From Pseudofrankia saprophytica (GTDB lineage Bacteria; Actinomycetota; Actinomycetes; Frankiales; Frankiaceae), in contig NZ_KI912266.1 in assembly GCF_000235425.2 (NCBI RefSeq), positions 4,658,787 through 4,722,786 of the forward strand: a stretch of 64,000 nt of DNA, written 5' to 3'. Every line of letters begins with the position of its first letter. Positions within the stretch are counted from its first letter, which is position 1. Positions 9,890 to 20,300 of this stretch are shown here, one piece after another. Both the position numbers and the translations under genes were made by a program. A model generated the notes under the pieces. The model was not told the DNA's origin and searched no databases. It saw nothing but the letters and a program-made list of their open reading frames with translations.

Positions 9890-9942
9890 CCCGATCGATC
9901 TCCGTTCCCCGGTCCCGGCGCTCGATGCCGGCCGCGCCGCGG

Positions 9943-11778
9943 TCAGCCGGCGGTGACGCGGCGCGGGCCGGGGCGGGCCGGCGGGGGCGCGGTCATCGGG
10001 CGCAGGCTCGCGGGTGGGTCGCCTACGGTGAGCCAGATCGGGTTCGTCAGGCATTCCATGTCGCCCTCGGTGGCGAGCGGCAGGCCCTCATGGGTGTGGC
10101 CGCCGCCCCGGACCTCGACGCGGACGTAGCCACCGCCCGGCGGGATCGGGATCGTCGCCTCGATGGTCTGGTCGTCGGACGTGACCGCCGTGGTGGACAG
10201 CGTCCCGGCCTGGGTGATGACCGTCGCGCGCATGCCGCCGGCGCGGCGGACGCGGACCTGTACGCCGACGGGGTCACCGCTGGCGCCGAAGACCTCGCCG
10301 CCGACGATCGCCCGCTGGCGCTCGCGGCTCGCCGTCAGGTAGCACTCGACGCCGTCGGGGCGGCGGGTGACGAAGCTGCGCCCGGCGCGCAGCGCGGCGA
10401 TGACCGCCTTCGTCTCCAGCGCGTCGGCGTAGACGACGGTCGTCGGGGTGCCGGCCCTGAAGCCCTGCTTGGCGCCGCTCTCGACGCCGTGCAGGTCGCT
10501 GCCGCCGTTCGCGCAGACCCGCCAGCCCTTGCGCAGCATCCCGTCCCAGGCCTGCACGGACTGCTCGTCGTCCGGTCCGTACGACCCGGTCCACAGCTCG
10601 TACCCGACCGGTCGCCCGGCCGGGCGTTCCATCTCGGCACCGAACTGCCACTTCAGCCCCGGGAACGACGGGTGCGCCGCCGCGACGTAGGCACCCAGGT
10701 CACGGGCCGTCGCCAGGAACTTGTCGATACGAGCGCCGTTCTCCGGCAGAGGCGTGCCTTCCGGCGTCTGGCGGAAGTCCAGCCAGTCACCGACGTCGAT
10801 CCCCGACACGGTCGCGTGGCCGAAGCTCCAGTTCGTCATCTCCTCTCCGGGCATCAGCAGGACGTCGGAGCCGGCGTCGCGGGCGAGGAAGAGGTTCTGG
10901 GAGACGACGTTGTGGTCGGTCATCGCGACGAAGTCGAGGCCGAGCTGGCGACAGGTGTTCGCCCACGCGGCCGGGGTGAGCGCCGTCTTCTGGTTCCAGG
11001 CGTCCGACGACTCGGGGGTGTGGCAGTGCAGGTCGCCGCGGTACCAGCCGGGCCGGGCCAGCACGGTACCGACCGTCGCGCCTGGAGTGAACGGCTTCGC
11101 CGGGGCCGGGCCGCCGGAGAGGGTGACCGTCACGGTGACCTGCGACGGCGCCTGGACGGCGAAGACCGGGACGATCACGGTCCAGCGGCCCGGCTCGACC
11201 GGCCCGGGCAGGAAGCTCTGCGAGGCGCTGTCGGCGGCGACGAAGAACGACGACCGCTCCTCGCCGTAGATGCCGCGGAACCCGGGCGAGCCGTAGGCCG
11301 GGCCGCGGTGGTCGAACAGGCCGATGCCGAGCTTCGCCGTGGGGTCGGCCTTGGCCATGGACACCTGGACGCGGTTGACCCCGGGGCCGACGTCGAACGG
11401 AAGGTAGACGTACTCCCCCCGGCTGGCGACCGTGCCCGTGAGGACGACCGTCCTGGTCGGCGGGAAGCTGGTGACGGTCGCCCGCGGCGTGGGACCGCCG
11501 GCGCCTGCGTCGTCCGAGCAGGCCGCGAGCCCGAACGCCGACGCACCACCGGCGAGCAGCGCCCCACCGCCGAGCCCGGCGACCGTCAGCACCCGCCGCC
11601 GGCTCGGCCCGGCCGGCGCCACCGGGCGCGCCGCGAGCGGACCGCCGGTATGCGGGCGGTCGGCGTCCGGGCGGTCGGCGTCGGGGTACCGCTCGGCGAC
11701 GTACCTACGCTCGTCGGCCTTGACCGCTTCCGGGGCCAGGTCCTGGCAGGGCGAGTCGATGCCGTGATGCCCGCACAT
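9943..11778 (-). CDS. CehA/McbA-family PHP-type metallohydrolase, exported lipoprotein
   Basis: A 611-residue protein. Near residue 59 it has a twin-arginine motif (SRRRVLT), a hydrophobic stretch and a lipobox ending LAAC, so it should be Tat-exported and lipid-anchored. The catalytic part carries GDLHCHT and MTDHN, the metal-binding signatures of PHP-domain hydrolases, plus GSDLHG and AAHPSFPG further on. CehA/McbA relatives include carbamate-insecticide esterases, but most members have unknown substrates. The first 55 residues are polar with a DADRPDADRP repeat, and a later start is possible. It is divergent from the deacetylase at 12050. Confidence 0.85.
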   Translation of the reverse strand: MCGHHGIDSPCQDLAPEAVKADERRYVAERYPDADRPDADRPHTGGPLAARPVAPAGPSRRRVLTVAGLGGGALLAGGASAFGLAACSDDAGAGGPTPRATVTSFPPTRTVVLTGTVASRGEYVYLPFDVGPGVNRVQVSMAKADPTAKLGIGLFDHRGPAYGSPGFRGIYGEERSSFFVAADSASQSFLPGPVEPGRWTVIVPVFAVQAPSQVTVTVTLSGGPAPAKPFTPGATVGTVLARPGWYRGDLHCHTPESSDAWNQKTALTPAAWANTCRQLGLDFVAMTDHNVVSQNLFLARDAGSDVLLMPGEEMTNWSFGHATVSGIDVGDWLDFRQTPEGTPLPENGARIDKFLATARDLGAYVAAAHPSFPGLKWQFGAEMERPAGRPVGYELWTGSYGPDDEQSVQAWDGMLRKGWRVCANGGSDLHGVESGAKQGFRAGTPTTVVYADALETKAVIAALRAGRSFVTRRPDGVECYLTASRERQRAIVGGEVFGASGDPVGVQVRVRRAGGMRATVITQAGTLSTTAVTSDDQTIEATIPIPPGGGYVRVEVRGGGHTHEGLPLATEGDMECLTNPIWLTVGDPPASLRPMTAPPPARPGPRRVTAG

Positions 11779-12049
11779 GGCATCGCAGTCTGCTCCACAT
11801 CGGCCGCCGGGTCAGGCCCGCTCGGGCGGTTTGCGCGTCGCGTGGGCCGCCGTCCGCGACCCGTCCCCCTCCCGGCCACGCCCGCGCCACCCGCGTACGG
11901 CGCCCGGGCCGCCCGGGCCATACCGGAACAAGGGTGACGCCCGGGTCGTCGGCCTTGCGGCGGCGGCCCACCTGAGCGAGACAATCGTCGGGCCGAGAGC
12001 ACACGTCCTGGGCGGGAGGTCGAGCCCGTCCTCGCGGCGAGGGGGGATC

Positions 12050-12853
12050 GTGCTCGTGAAAGGCGGTACGGAACCGGTCCGCGGCGAGCTGGCGCGGCGG
12101 ACGCGCGGCGCCGCCGGGGCGGCGGTGCTGGGCGTCGCCGTGGTGGGTTACGGGTGTCCCGCGGTCACGTCCTGGCCGGCCCTGCGGGCGCGGCTGACGC
12201 CCAGGCTCGCCGGTCTCGGCCGCCGGGACCATGTGGCCCTGACGTTCGACGACGGGCCGGACCCCGCCTCGACGCCGCAGTTCCTGGAGGTCCTGGCCGC
12301 GGCGGGTGCCCGGGCGACGTTCTTCCTGCTCGGCTCGATGCTCGCCCGCTCGCCGTCGCTGGGCCGGGAGCTGACCGCCGCCGGTCACGAGGTGGCCGTG
12401 CACGGCTGGCTGCACCGCTACACCCTGCTGCGCACCCCGTCGGCGCTCTACGACGACCTCGCCCGGACCAGGGATCTCATCGAGAACGTCACCGAGCGCC
12501 AGCCGGTCTTCTTCCGGCCGCCGTACGGGGTGCTCAGCACGGGCGCGCTCGCCGCGGCACGACGGCTGGGGCTGCGGCCCGTGCTGTGGACCGCGTGGGG
12601 CCGGGACTGGAGCCCCGGGGCGACCCCGGAGTCGGTGCTGGCCACCATCCGCGGGGGCCTGGCGGGCGGCGGCACCGTGCTGCTGCACGACTCCGACTGC
12701 ACGTCCGCCCCCCAGGCCTGGCGCTCGGCGCTGGGGGCACTGCCCGGCCTGCTCGGCGAGTGCGCCGGGCGCGGACTGCTCGTCGGACCGCTCAACGAGC
12801 ACTTCGGGCCCGGGCCGACACCCGCCGAGCCGAGGACGCTGGCCGCGGCCTGA
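12050..12853 (+). CDS. NodB-domain polysaccharide deacetylase
   Basis: A 267-residue protein predicted to remove N-acetyl groups from a cell-wall polysaccharide outside the membrane. The GTG at 12050 follows GAGGGGGG. One hydrophobic N-terminal segment (residues 20-40) suggests a membrane anchor or signal. Catalytic motifs are present in order: TFDDGP (D67, D68), HGWLH (H118, H122), FFRPPYG and LLHDSD. The open frame reaches upstream to 11777, but that part overlaps the divergent gene and lacks coding character. Confidence 0.9.
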   Translation: MLVKGGTEPVRGELARRTRGAAGAAVLGVAVVGYGCPAVTSWPALRARLTPRLAGLGRRDHVALTFDDGPDPASTPQFLEVLAAAGARATFFLLGSMLARSPSLGRELTAAGHEVAVHGWLHRYTLLRTPSALYDDLARTRDLIENVTERQPVFFRPPYGVLSTGALAAARRLGLRPVLWTAWGRDWSPGATPESVLATIRGGLAGGGTVLLHDSDCTSAPQAWRSALGALPGLLGECAGRGLLVGPLNEHFGPGPTPAEPRTLAAA

Positions 12854-12881
12854 GGGCGGCTCCGGCCGGCGGACGGTCCGA

Positions 12882-14081
12882 TCAGGCGGCGGCGCGCTCC
12901 AGGATGTGGACGCCGCAGGCGTTGCCGAGGCCGATGACGTGCGCGAGCCCGACCTTCGCGTTCGGGAGCTGGCGGTCGCCGGCCTCGCCGCGCAGGTGGG
13001 TGGCGACCTCCCAGACGTTGGCGATGCCGGTCGCCGCGATCGGGTGGCCCTTCGACTCCAGGCCGCCGGAGACGTTGACCGGGGTCTTGCCGTCACGCCA
13101 GGTGGCGCCGGAGTTGAAGAAGTCGACCGCGCCGCCCTCCGGGCACAACATCAGATTGTCGTAGTGCACCAGCTCGGCGGTGGCGAAGCAGTCGTGCAGC
13201 TCCACCAGGTCGAGGTCCTCGGGGCCGATGCCGGCCTTCTCGTAGGCCTGCGTCGCGGCCTGCCGGGTCAGCGTGTTCACGTTCGGCAGCACCTGGCAGG
13301 CCTCCTCCCACGGGTCGGTGGTGAGGACGGAGGCGGAGACCTTCACGGCGCGGCGCTGCTGCTCCAGGGAGAGCGTCTTCAGCTTGGCGTCGGACACCAG
13401 GACGGCGGCCGCCGCGCCGTCGCAGTTCGCGGAGCACATCGGCCGGGTGTTCGGGTAGGCGATCATGACGTCATTCATGATCTGGTCGAGGGTGAACCGC
13501 TTCGAGTAGGCGGCCAGCGGGTTCAGCGTCGAGTGGGCGTGGTTCTTCTCGGAGATCTTGGCGAACAGCTCGAAGCTGGTGCCGCCGTACTTGTGCCCGT
13601 ACTCGAGCCCGATCTGGGCGAACACCCCGGGCATCGTCTCGGTGCCGATCCGGCCGTCGATCGGGCCGACGGCGCCGAACCGGCCGCTGGGCGTCCAGTC
13701 CTTCGCGTCGCCGCCGCGGCTGCCGCCGGCGAGCAGGCCCGCGCCCGCGAGCTTCTCCACGCCGACGGCCAGGCCGAAGTCGGCGTCGCCGGCGCGGATC
13801 GCCATGTGGCAGACGCGCAGCGCGGTGGCGCCGGTCGCGCAGGCGTTCGACACGTTGTAGACCGGGATGCCGGTCTGGCCGACCTGCTTCTGCAGCATCT
13901 GCCCGGAGGCCCGGCCCATGAGGCTGCCGAAGGCCAGCAGGCCCATCTCGCGCATGGTGACGCCAGCGTCGGCGAGCGCGCCCATGGTCGCCTCGGCCGC
14001 GAGGTCGATGACGTCCTTGGTGGGGTGCTTGCCGAACTTGGTCATGGTGATGCCGAGGATCCAGACGTCGTCGCTGGCCAT
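12882..14081 (-). CDS. Thiolase-fold protein, SCP-x/lipid-transfer type
   Basis: A 399-residue thiolase-like protein with the nucleophile-region sequence NVSNACATGATAL and the C-terminal GGLESKGHPIAATG and ELHDCFATAE motifs of non-specific lipid-transfer/SCP-x thiolases. Relatives act on CoA thioesters in fatty-acid or steroid side-chain breakdown, and some work as retro-aldolases only with a DUF35 partner. Such a partner is encoded 52 bases upstream on the same strand. The substrate is not evident; a steroid-type acyl-CoA is a reasonable inference. Confidence 0.9.
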   Translation of the reverse strand: MASDDVWILGITMTKFGKHPTKDVIDLAAEATMGALADAGVTMREMGLLAFGSLMGRASGQMLQKQVGQTGIPVYNVSNACATGATALRVCHMAIRAGDADFGLAVGVEKLAGAGLLAGGSRGGDAKDWTPSGRFGAVGPIDGRIGTETMPGVFAQIGLEYGHKYGGTSFELFAKISEKNHAHSTLNPLAAYSKRFTLDQIMNDVMIAYPNTRPMCSANCDGAAAAVLVSDAKLKTLSLEQQRRAVKVSASVLTTDPWEEACQVLPNVNTLTRQAATQAYEKAGIGPEDLDLVELHDCFATAELVHYDNLMLCPEGGAVDFFNSGATWRDGKTPVNVSGGLESKGHPIAATGIANVWEVATHLRGEAGDRQLPNAKVGLAHVIGLGNACGVHILERAAA

Positions 14082-14133
14082 GTCCGCCGCTCCGCTTCTT
14101 CGTGGTGTGTGGAAGGTCTGTGGGGAGCGCCGG

Positions 14134-14529
14134 TCAGCGCTGGGGCTCGAAGCCGAAGTTGACGGCCTCGGTGCCGGACTCGTCGGCGCCGACCGGCTGC
14201 AGCGCGAGGCGCACCTTCATGCCGACGTGCACGGCCTCGGGGGTCGGGGCGACGTTGATCAGGTTGGCGCGGACGCTGGTCCCGGCGCAGTCGACCGTCG
14301 CGGAGACGAACGGCACCGGGATGCCGGGCGCGGCCAGCGAGACGATCGTGAACGCCCGCACCTCGCCCTCGGTGGCGACGTCGGCCTTGCGGAACTCGGT
14401 GGCGAAGCAGCTCGCGCAGGCGTTGCGCCGGTCGAAGAACCGCGCCCCGCAGGCGACGCACTCGTTCGCGACCAGGTGCGGGTTGTCGCCGAGAACCAGG
14501 TAATCGACGAAGGGGATCGACTGCGGCAC
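14134..14529 (-). CDS. DUF35 OB-fold protein with zinc ribbon
   Basis: A 131-residue protein with an N-terminal rubredoxin-like zinc ribbon (CVACG, then CASC ten residues later) and an OB fold. These proteins are partners of thiolase-like enzymes, for instance in the Ltp2 aldolase complexes of steroid side-chain degradation. The GTG at 14529 has AGGAG seven bases upstream. It is the first gene of a two-gene operon with the thiolase. Confidence 0.9.
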   Translation of the reverse strand: MPQSIPFVDYLVLGDNPHLVANECVACGARFFDRRNACASCFATEFRKADVATEGEVRAFTIVSLAAPGIPVPFVSATVDCAGTSVRANLINVAPTPEAVHVGMKVRLALQPVGADESGTEAVNFGFEPQR

Positions 14530-15174
14530 GGTCGGTGCTCCTAGGCGGTACGGCCCCGACGGGGCGGACAGCGAGCCGGCCCCGGGCGGGGCGAGCGGCG
14601 AGACGACGAACGGACGGTCGGACGAACGGTCGGTCGGACGGTCGGTGACGCGGGCGCGGGGCCGGGGCGTCGTGACCGGTGCCGGCCTCGCGCGGCGGCG
14701 CGACCGACCCCCGCCCGCAGAGGACGACCGAGAAACCTGGTTCTAATCCCGGCATACCACCCATCCCCGTCCCCAGCAACCACTAGGGCCGGGCGCGCGA
14801 CGCCCACACCGTCGTTCCACCGAGGGGGCCGGCCTGGGCCACGGGAGGGACTCACGGCGTTCGCCGCGTCACCAGGGCCCCTCACGGCTGCGCGCCACCA
14901 CCAACGTCACATCAAAGTTCATATATCGAACTCAGTGGCGAGACAAGCGAACCGAACCGCGGCCGGGAAGACCTCCACCGCGGCCATCACCCCGCGAACG
15001 CCACCCCTGGACGCGGGCGGCATGATCGGCAACATCGCCACCGCCCCCGTCCCGCGGTGGTGGCCCGCCTACCCCGCACCACCCGGCCCCGCACGCCACC
15101 AATCAGACCGACGGTAAGCGATCTGCCACGAAGGGTAAATGTTCGAAAGCTGGGTGCCGTCAGGAGGAGAGGCG
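14530..15174. promoter_or_regulatory. Divergent promoter region with a palindromic site
   Basis: This 645-bp gap lies between the DUF35/thiolase operon and the alkyl sulfatase. An AT-rich island contains the inverted repeat AGTTC-N7-GAACT at 14916-14932, the best operator candidate. Near 14610-14650 there are several CGGTCGGA/ACGGTCGG direct repeats. I see no gene in the gap. Control of both transcripts by one regulator is inference. Confidence 0.45.
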
Positions 15175-17100
15175 ATGATGGTCGGAGTCGACGAACGGCC
15201 GAGAGTGTCCGCACCGACCCGGGCGGCGAACGAGGCGACGGCCCGGGCGCTGCCCTTCGGCGACGAGGCCGACTTCGCCGACGCCCGGCGCGGGCTGATC
15301 GAGGAGGTCCCCGACCTGGTCATCAGGGACCCGTCGGGCTTCACCTCCTGGGACTCCCGGCCGTACGGGTTCCTCCGCGACGGCGCCGCCACCCCGGAGA
15401 CCGTCAACCCGAGCCTGTGGCGCTACGCCCGCCTGATGGCCACCACGGGGCTGTTCGAGGTGACCAAGGGGATCTACCAGGTCCGCGGGATGGACATCTC
15501 GATCATCACGTTCATCGAGGGCGGCACCGGCGTGATCGTCGTCGACCCGCTGGTGACCGTCGGCGCGGCCCGCGCCGCCCTGGCGCTCTACCGTCGCCAC
15601 CGCGGCGACCGGCCGGTCGTCGCCGTCATCCACAGCCACAGCCACGCGGACCACTACGGCGGCGTCGTGGGTGTCGTCGACCCGGCCGACGTGGCGGCGG
15701 GCCGGGTGGCGATCATCGCCCCGGAGGGGTTCCTGGAGCACGCCGTCACCGAGAACGTGTTCGCCGGGACGGCGATGAGCCGCCGCGCGATCAACATGTA
15801 CGGCGCGCTGCTGCCCAAGGGGCCGGCGGGCCAGGTCTCCGCGGGGCAGGGGCTGACGAACTCCCTCGGCCCGCCGACCCTGATCCCGCCGACCCGCACC
15901 ATCCGGGCGACCGGCGAGCGGGCCGAGCTCGACGGCGTGCGGCTGGTGTTCCAGCTGGTGCCGGACACCGAGGCTCCGGCCGAGATGAACATGTACCTGC
16001 CGGACCGCCGGGCGCTGTTCGTCGCCGAGACGGCGAACGCGACCATGCACCAGCTCTACACGCTGCGGGGCGCCCAGGTGCGCGACGCCCGGGCCTGGGC
16101 GCGCTACCTGCGCGAGACCGCAACGATGTTCGCCGCCGACTCGGACGTCCTGTTCTCGACGCACTCCTGGCCGCGCTGGGGCACCGACGCCCTCACCGAA
16201 TACCTGACCGACCAGGCGGACGTCTACCAGTACCTGCACGACCAGACGCTGCGGCTGGCGAACGCCGGCTACACGATGCTCGAGTGCGCGGAGATGATCG
16301 AGCTGCCGCCGCGGCTCGCCGCCAAGTGGTACAACCGCGGCTACTACGGCTCGGTCAGCCACAACGTGAAGGCCGTCTGGCAGCGCTATCTCGGCTGGTT
16401 CGACGGCAACCCGGCGAACCTGCACCCGCTGCCCCCTGAGCCTGCGGGGCGGCACTACACCGAGATGATGGGCGGGCCGGACGCCGTCGTCGCGAAGGCA
16501 CAGCAGTACTTCGACCGCGGCGACTACCGGTGGGTGCTCCAGGTACTCAACCACGTCGTGTTCGGCCATCCCGGCCACCACCCGGCCCGCGAGCTCGCCG
16601 CCCGGGCCTGCGACCAGCTCGCGTACCAGACCGAGAACGCGCCGTGGCGGAACTTCTACCTCGCCGGGGCCACCGAGCTGCGCGGCGGCATTCCCCCCGG
16701 CCTGCCCGCCACCAGCACGGCGAGCGCCGACACGGCGCGGGCCATGCCGGTCGACACGCTGCTCGACTACGCCGGTACCCGTCTGGACGGCCCACGCGCC
16801 TCCGAGGAGGACCCGTTCACCGTCGACCTCGAGGTGGACGGCGTGGCGGCCGGCCGCCGGCGCCTCGAGGTGCGCAACGGCGTGCTGCGCCACCGCGCGC
16901 TCGGCGACCAGGAGCCGGCCGGCGGGAGCGTGCTGCGGCTCGCCCGGCCGGACCTCGCCACGCTGCTGTCCGGCGAGGCCGCGCTCGCCGACCTGTGCGG
17001 CGACGGGCGGGCCGTCGTCCAGGGCGATTCCGGGCCGCCGGAACGGCTGTTCGGACTTCTGGTCGGCAGCTCGTTCTGGTGGGCGATAGCCACGCCCTGA
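15175..17100 (+). CDS. SdsA-type alkyl sulfatase (metallo-beta-lactamase fold)
   Basis: A 641-residue enzyme resembling SdsA1/YjcS alkyl sulfatases, which cleave the sulfate ester of alkyl sulfates such as SDS. The zinc motif HSHSHADH gives HxHxDH as H155, H157, D159 and H160. MNMYLP, FVAETANATMHQ and FSTHSWPRWG are typical later motifs. A dimerisation region and a C-terminal SCP-2-like domain follow, matching the usual length. The ATG at 15175 has an ideal AGGAGGAG site; an upstream in-frame ATG at 15139 does not. I see no obvious signal peptide. The released alcohol could feed beta-oxidation such as the divergent thiolase. Confidence 0.92.
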   Translation: MMVGVDERPRVSAPTRAANEATARALPFGDEADFADARRGLIEEVPDLVIRDPSGFTSWDSRPYGFLRDGAATPETVNPSLWRYARLMATTGLFEVTKGIYQVRGMDISIITFIEGGTGVIVVDPLVTVGAARAALALYRRHRGDRPVVAVIHSHSHADHYGGVVGVVDPADVAAGRVAIIAPEGFLEHAVTENVFAGTAMSRRAINMYGALLPKGPAGQVSAGQGLTNSLGPPTLIPPTRTIRATGERAELDGVRLVFQLVPDTEAPAEMNMYLPDRRALFVAETANATMHQLYTLRGAQVRDARAWARYLRETATMFAADSDVLFSTHSWPRWGTDALTEYLTDQADVYQYLHDQTLRLANAGYTMLECAEMIELPPRLAAKWYNRGYYGSVSHNVKAVWQRYLGWFDGNPANLHPLPPEPAGRHYTEMMGGPDAVVAKAQQYFDRGDYRWVLQVLNHVVFGHPGHHPARELAARACDQLAYQTENAPWRNFYLAGATELRGGIPPGLPATSTASADTARAMPVDTLLDYAGTRLDGPRASEEDPFTVDLEVDGVAAGRRRLEVRNGVLRHRALGDQEPAGGSVLRLARPDLATLLSGEAALADLCGDGRAVVQGDSGPPERLFGLLVGSSFWWAIATP

Positions 17101-17306
17101 CGCACCAGCCGGCGCGGCCGTCGTGGCCGGCGCTGGCGAGCCCGGACGGCGCCGCGGTCCCGAGCCAGCCGGCAGGTGACGCGTCGCTGTCCGGCCGCCG
17201 CGAAACGCCCGACGCGGGCCATTACCCGAGCGTGGTCGCGCCGGGGCGTGAGGATGACCACCTGACGGCGCGGGCGGGACCGCGGAACGCAGGGACGGGT
17301 GGGCGG

Positions 17307-20300
17307 ATGGCGGGCGGCGACGGGCGCGGCGGGCGTTGCCGCCGCGCCGCGAGCCCGCCGCCGTACGCCGGCGGGCCGCCGCCGATGCCCGTCGCCGTCG
17401 CCGCGCACCTGGGGGTCGCGGCGCTGCTGCCGTTCCTCGCCCGCCGGCTGGGTGCCCGGATATACCTGCTCGCCGCCGTCGTGCCGGCCGCCGTCTTCTG
17501 CTGGCTGCTGATCGCGCGGCTCGGCGACGTGACGTCCGGCGGGCGGCCGGCGACGGTCCTGCGCTGGGCGCCGGGGCTGCGCCTGGAGATGGCGTTCCGG
17601 CTGGACCCGCTCGCGCTGCTGATGGCGCTGCTCGTGACCGGCGTCGGCGCGCTCGTCCTGTGCTACGCCCGCTGGTACCACGCGCACGACGCCGCCGGGT
17701 TCGGCCGGTCGGCGAGCGCGCTGCTCGCCTTCGCCGGCTCGATGCTCGGCCTGGTGATCGCCGACGACCTGCTCACGCTGTACGTCTTCTGGGAGCTGAC
17801 GACCGTCTTCTCGTTCGTCCTGATCGGCGGGGACGGGGTGGCGCCGGCGGCGCGGCGCGCGGCGGTGCAGGCGCTGCTGGTCACGACCCTCGGCGGGCTG
17901 GCGATGCTGTTCGGCTTCGTCCTGCTCGGCGAGGCGGCGGGGACGTACCGGATCTCGGGCATCCTCGCCGATGCGCCGCCGGCCGGCGGGCTCGCGGCCG
18001 CGGCGGCGCCGCTGATCCTGCTCGGGGCGGCGACGAAGTCGGCGCAGGCGCCGTTCCACCCGTGGCTGCCAGCCGCGATGGTCGCGCCGACGCCGGTGAG
18101 CGCCTACCTGCACGCGGCCGCGATGGTGAAGGCCGGCGTGTTCCTCGTCGCGACCCTCACGCCCGCCTTCGCCGCCGCCGGCGGGTACACGCGGGTCTGG
18201 ACGGTTCCGGCGGCGGCGCTCGGCGCCGTGACCATGCTGATCGGCGGGCTGCGGGCGCTGGCGGCGACCGACCTCAAACGGCTGCTCGCGTTCGGGACCG
18301 TCAGCCAGCTCGGGATGCTCACCACGCTCGTCGGCCTCGGCGGGCGGACCGTGGCGCTCGCCGGCGCGACGCTGATCCTCGCGCACGCGCTGTTCAAGGC
18401 GGCGCTGTTCATGGTCGTCGGCGTCGTCGACCACCGGGCCGGCGGGCGTGACCTGCGGACGCTGTCCGGCGTCGGCAGGCAGGCGCCGGTGCTGCTGACG
18501 GCGGCGGTGCTGGCCGGGGCGTCGATGGCGGCGCTCCCGCCGACGGTGGGTTTCCTCGGCAAGGAGGCGGCGCTCGAGGGGCTCTGGCACGGCCGGGGCG
18601 CCGGCCAGGCGGTGCTGCTCGCGGTCATGGTCGTCGGCGCCTCGCTCACGATGGGCTACACGATCCGCTTCCTGTGGGGGGCGTTCGCGACCAAGCGGGA
18701 CGTGGCACCGAGCGGTTGGCGACCGGCGAGCCCGGCGTTCACCGGCCCCGTCGTCGTGCTCGCCGCCGCCGGGCTCGGCCTCGGCCTCGCGGCGCCCGCC
18801 GTGGACGCGTTCGTCGCCGGCTACGCGGACACCGTGGCACCGGACGACGGGACCGCTGCCTATCACCTGGCGCTGTGGCATGGAGTGGGCGCGGCCCTGC
18901 TGCTGACCGCGCTCGCCGTCGCGGCCGGTGTAGCCATCGTCATCGCCGAGGCACGGCTGGCGGCGGCCAGGACCAGATCGGTGGCGCCCGAGCACCAGCA
19001 TCCGGCGGAGGCGGGGGGGTCGGCGTCGCCGGCCACGGCCCCCTGGAAGCAGGCAAGGCGAGCGAAGGGCCTGTTCGACGCGCAGCGGGGCTACGAATGG
19101 ACGGTCACGGCCGTCGGGCGACTCGCGCTCGCGGTCACGGCGCGCACGCAGGTCGGGTCGCTGCCGATGTACCTGGCCACGGTCCTGATGGTGGCGCTGC
19201 TCGTGCCGGGGGCGGCGCTGGTGCGCGGTCTCGTGTGGCCGACGGGCCTGCCGCGCTGGGACTATCCCATCCAGCCGGCGCTGGCCGTCGTCGTGCTCGC
19301 CTCGGCCGCGACCGTGGTGCGCGCCCGGCGGCGGCTGACGACGGCGGTGCTCCTCGGTGGCGTCGGGTACGGGTGCGGCGCGCTGTTCCTCGTCGAGGGC
19401 GCGCCCGACCTGGCGCTCGCCCAGTTCCTCGTCGAGTCGCTGTCGCTGATCGCGTTCGTCTTCGTGCTGCGCCGCATGCCGGACCGGTTCGCCACCATGG
19501 CCAGGACGGGGGTGCCGCGCTGGCCACGGCTCCTGATCGCGGTGGCGGTCGGCCTGTTCGTCGGCGCCTTCGCGATCACTGTCGCCGACGTGCACCCCCA
19601 GTGGGGCCTCGCGAGCCAGGAGTACGTCGCCCGGTCGCCGTCGCAGACCGGGGCGACGAACGTCGTCAACGCGATCATCGTCGACTTCCGCGCGCTCGAC
19701 ACGCTGGGCGAGAGCACGGTGCTGGCGGTCGCCGCGCTCGGCGTCGCCGGTCTGCTGCTGGCCCGCGCCCCCGGCGTCCGCTCCCCGCGTGGGGGCGTCC
19801 GAGAACCGGCTGGCCCGGCCGGGGGCGGGTTGGAGGCCGCCGGCCCAGGCACGAGTGGACCGGCCGACGACGGACCCGACGAACGGTGGCTGGACGGCGC
19901 GGGCGAGCTCGGCTGGGTCTACCAGCCGGGCGGCGGCCGCACGTCGACCCGGTCGGTCCTCATGGAGGTGACGGCCAGGGCGGTGTTCCCCGTCGTGCTG
20001 GTCTTCTCGGTCTACCTGCTGTTCGCCGGGCACTCCAGGACCGGCGGCGGTTTCGCCGGCGGCCTGGTCGCAGGCCTCGCCTTCGTGCTGCGCTACGTCG
20101 CCGGCAGCCGCGACCGGGTCGGCGCGGCGGTGCCGGTCCAGCCCTCCCTGGTGATCGGCGCGGGCCTCGCCGTCGCCACCTGCGTGGCGCTCGCGCCGGT
20201 GCCGTTCGGCGGTGCCGTGCTGCGAAGCTACGTCGCCGAGGCGCACCTGCCGGTCCTCGGGCACGTGGAGCTGGCGACGAGCCTGTTCTTCGATGTCGGC

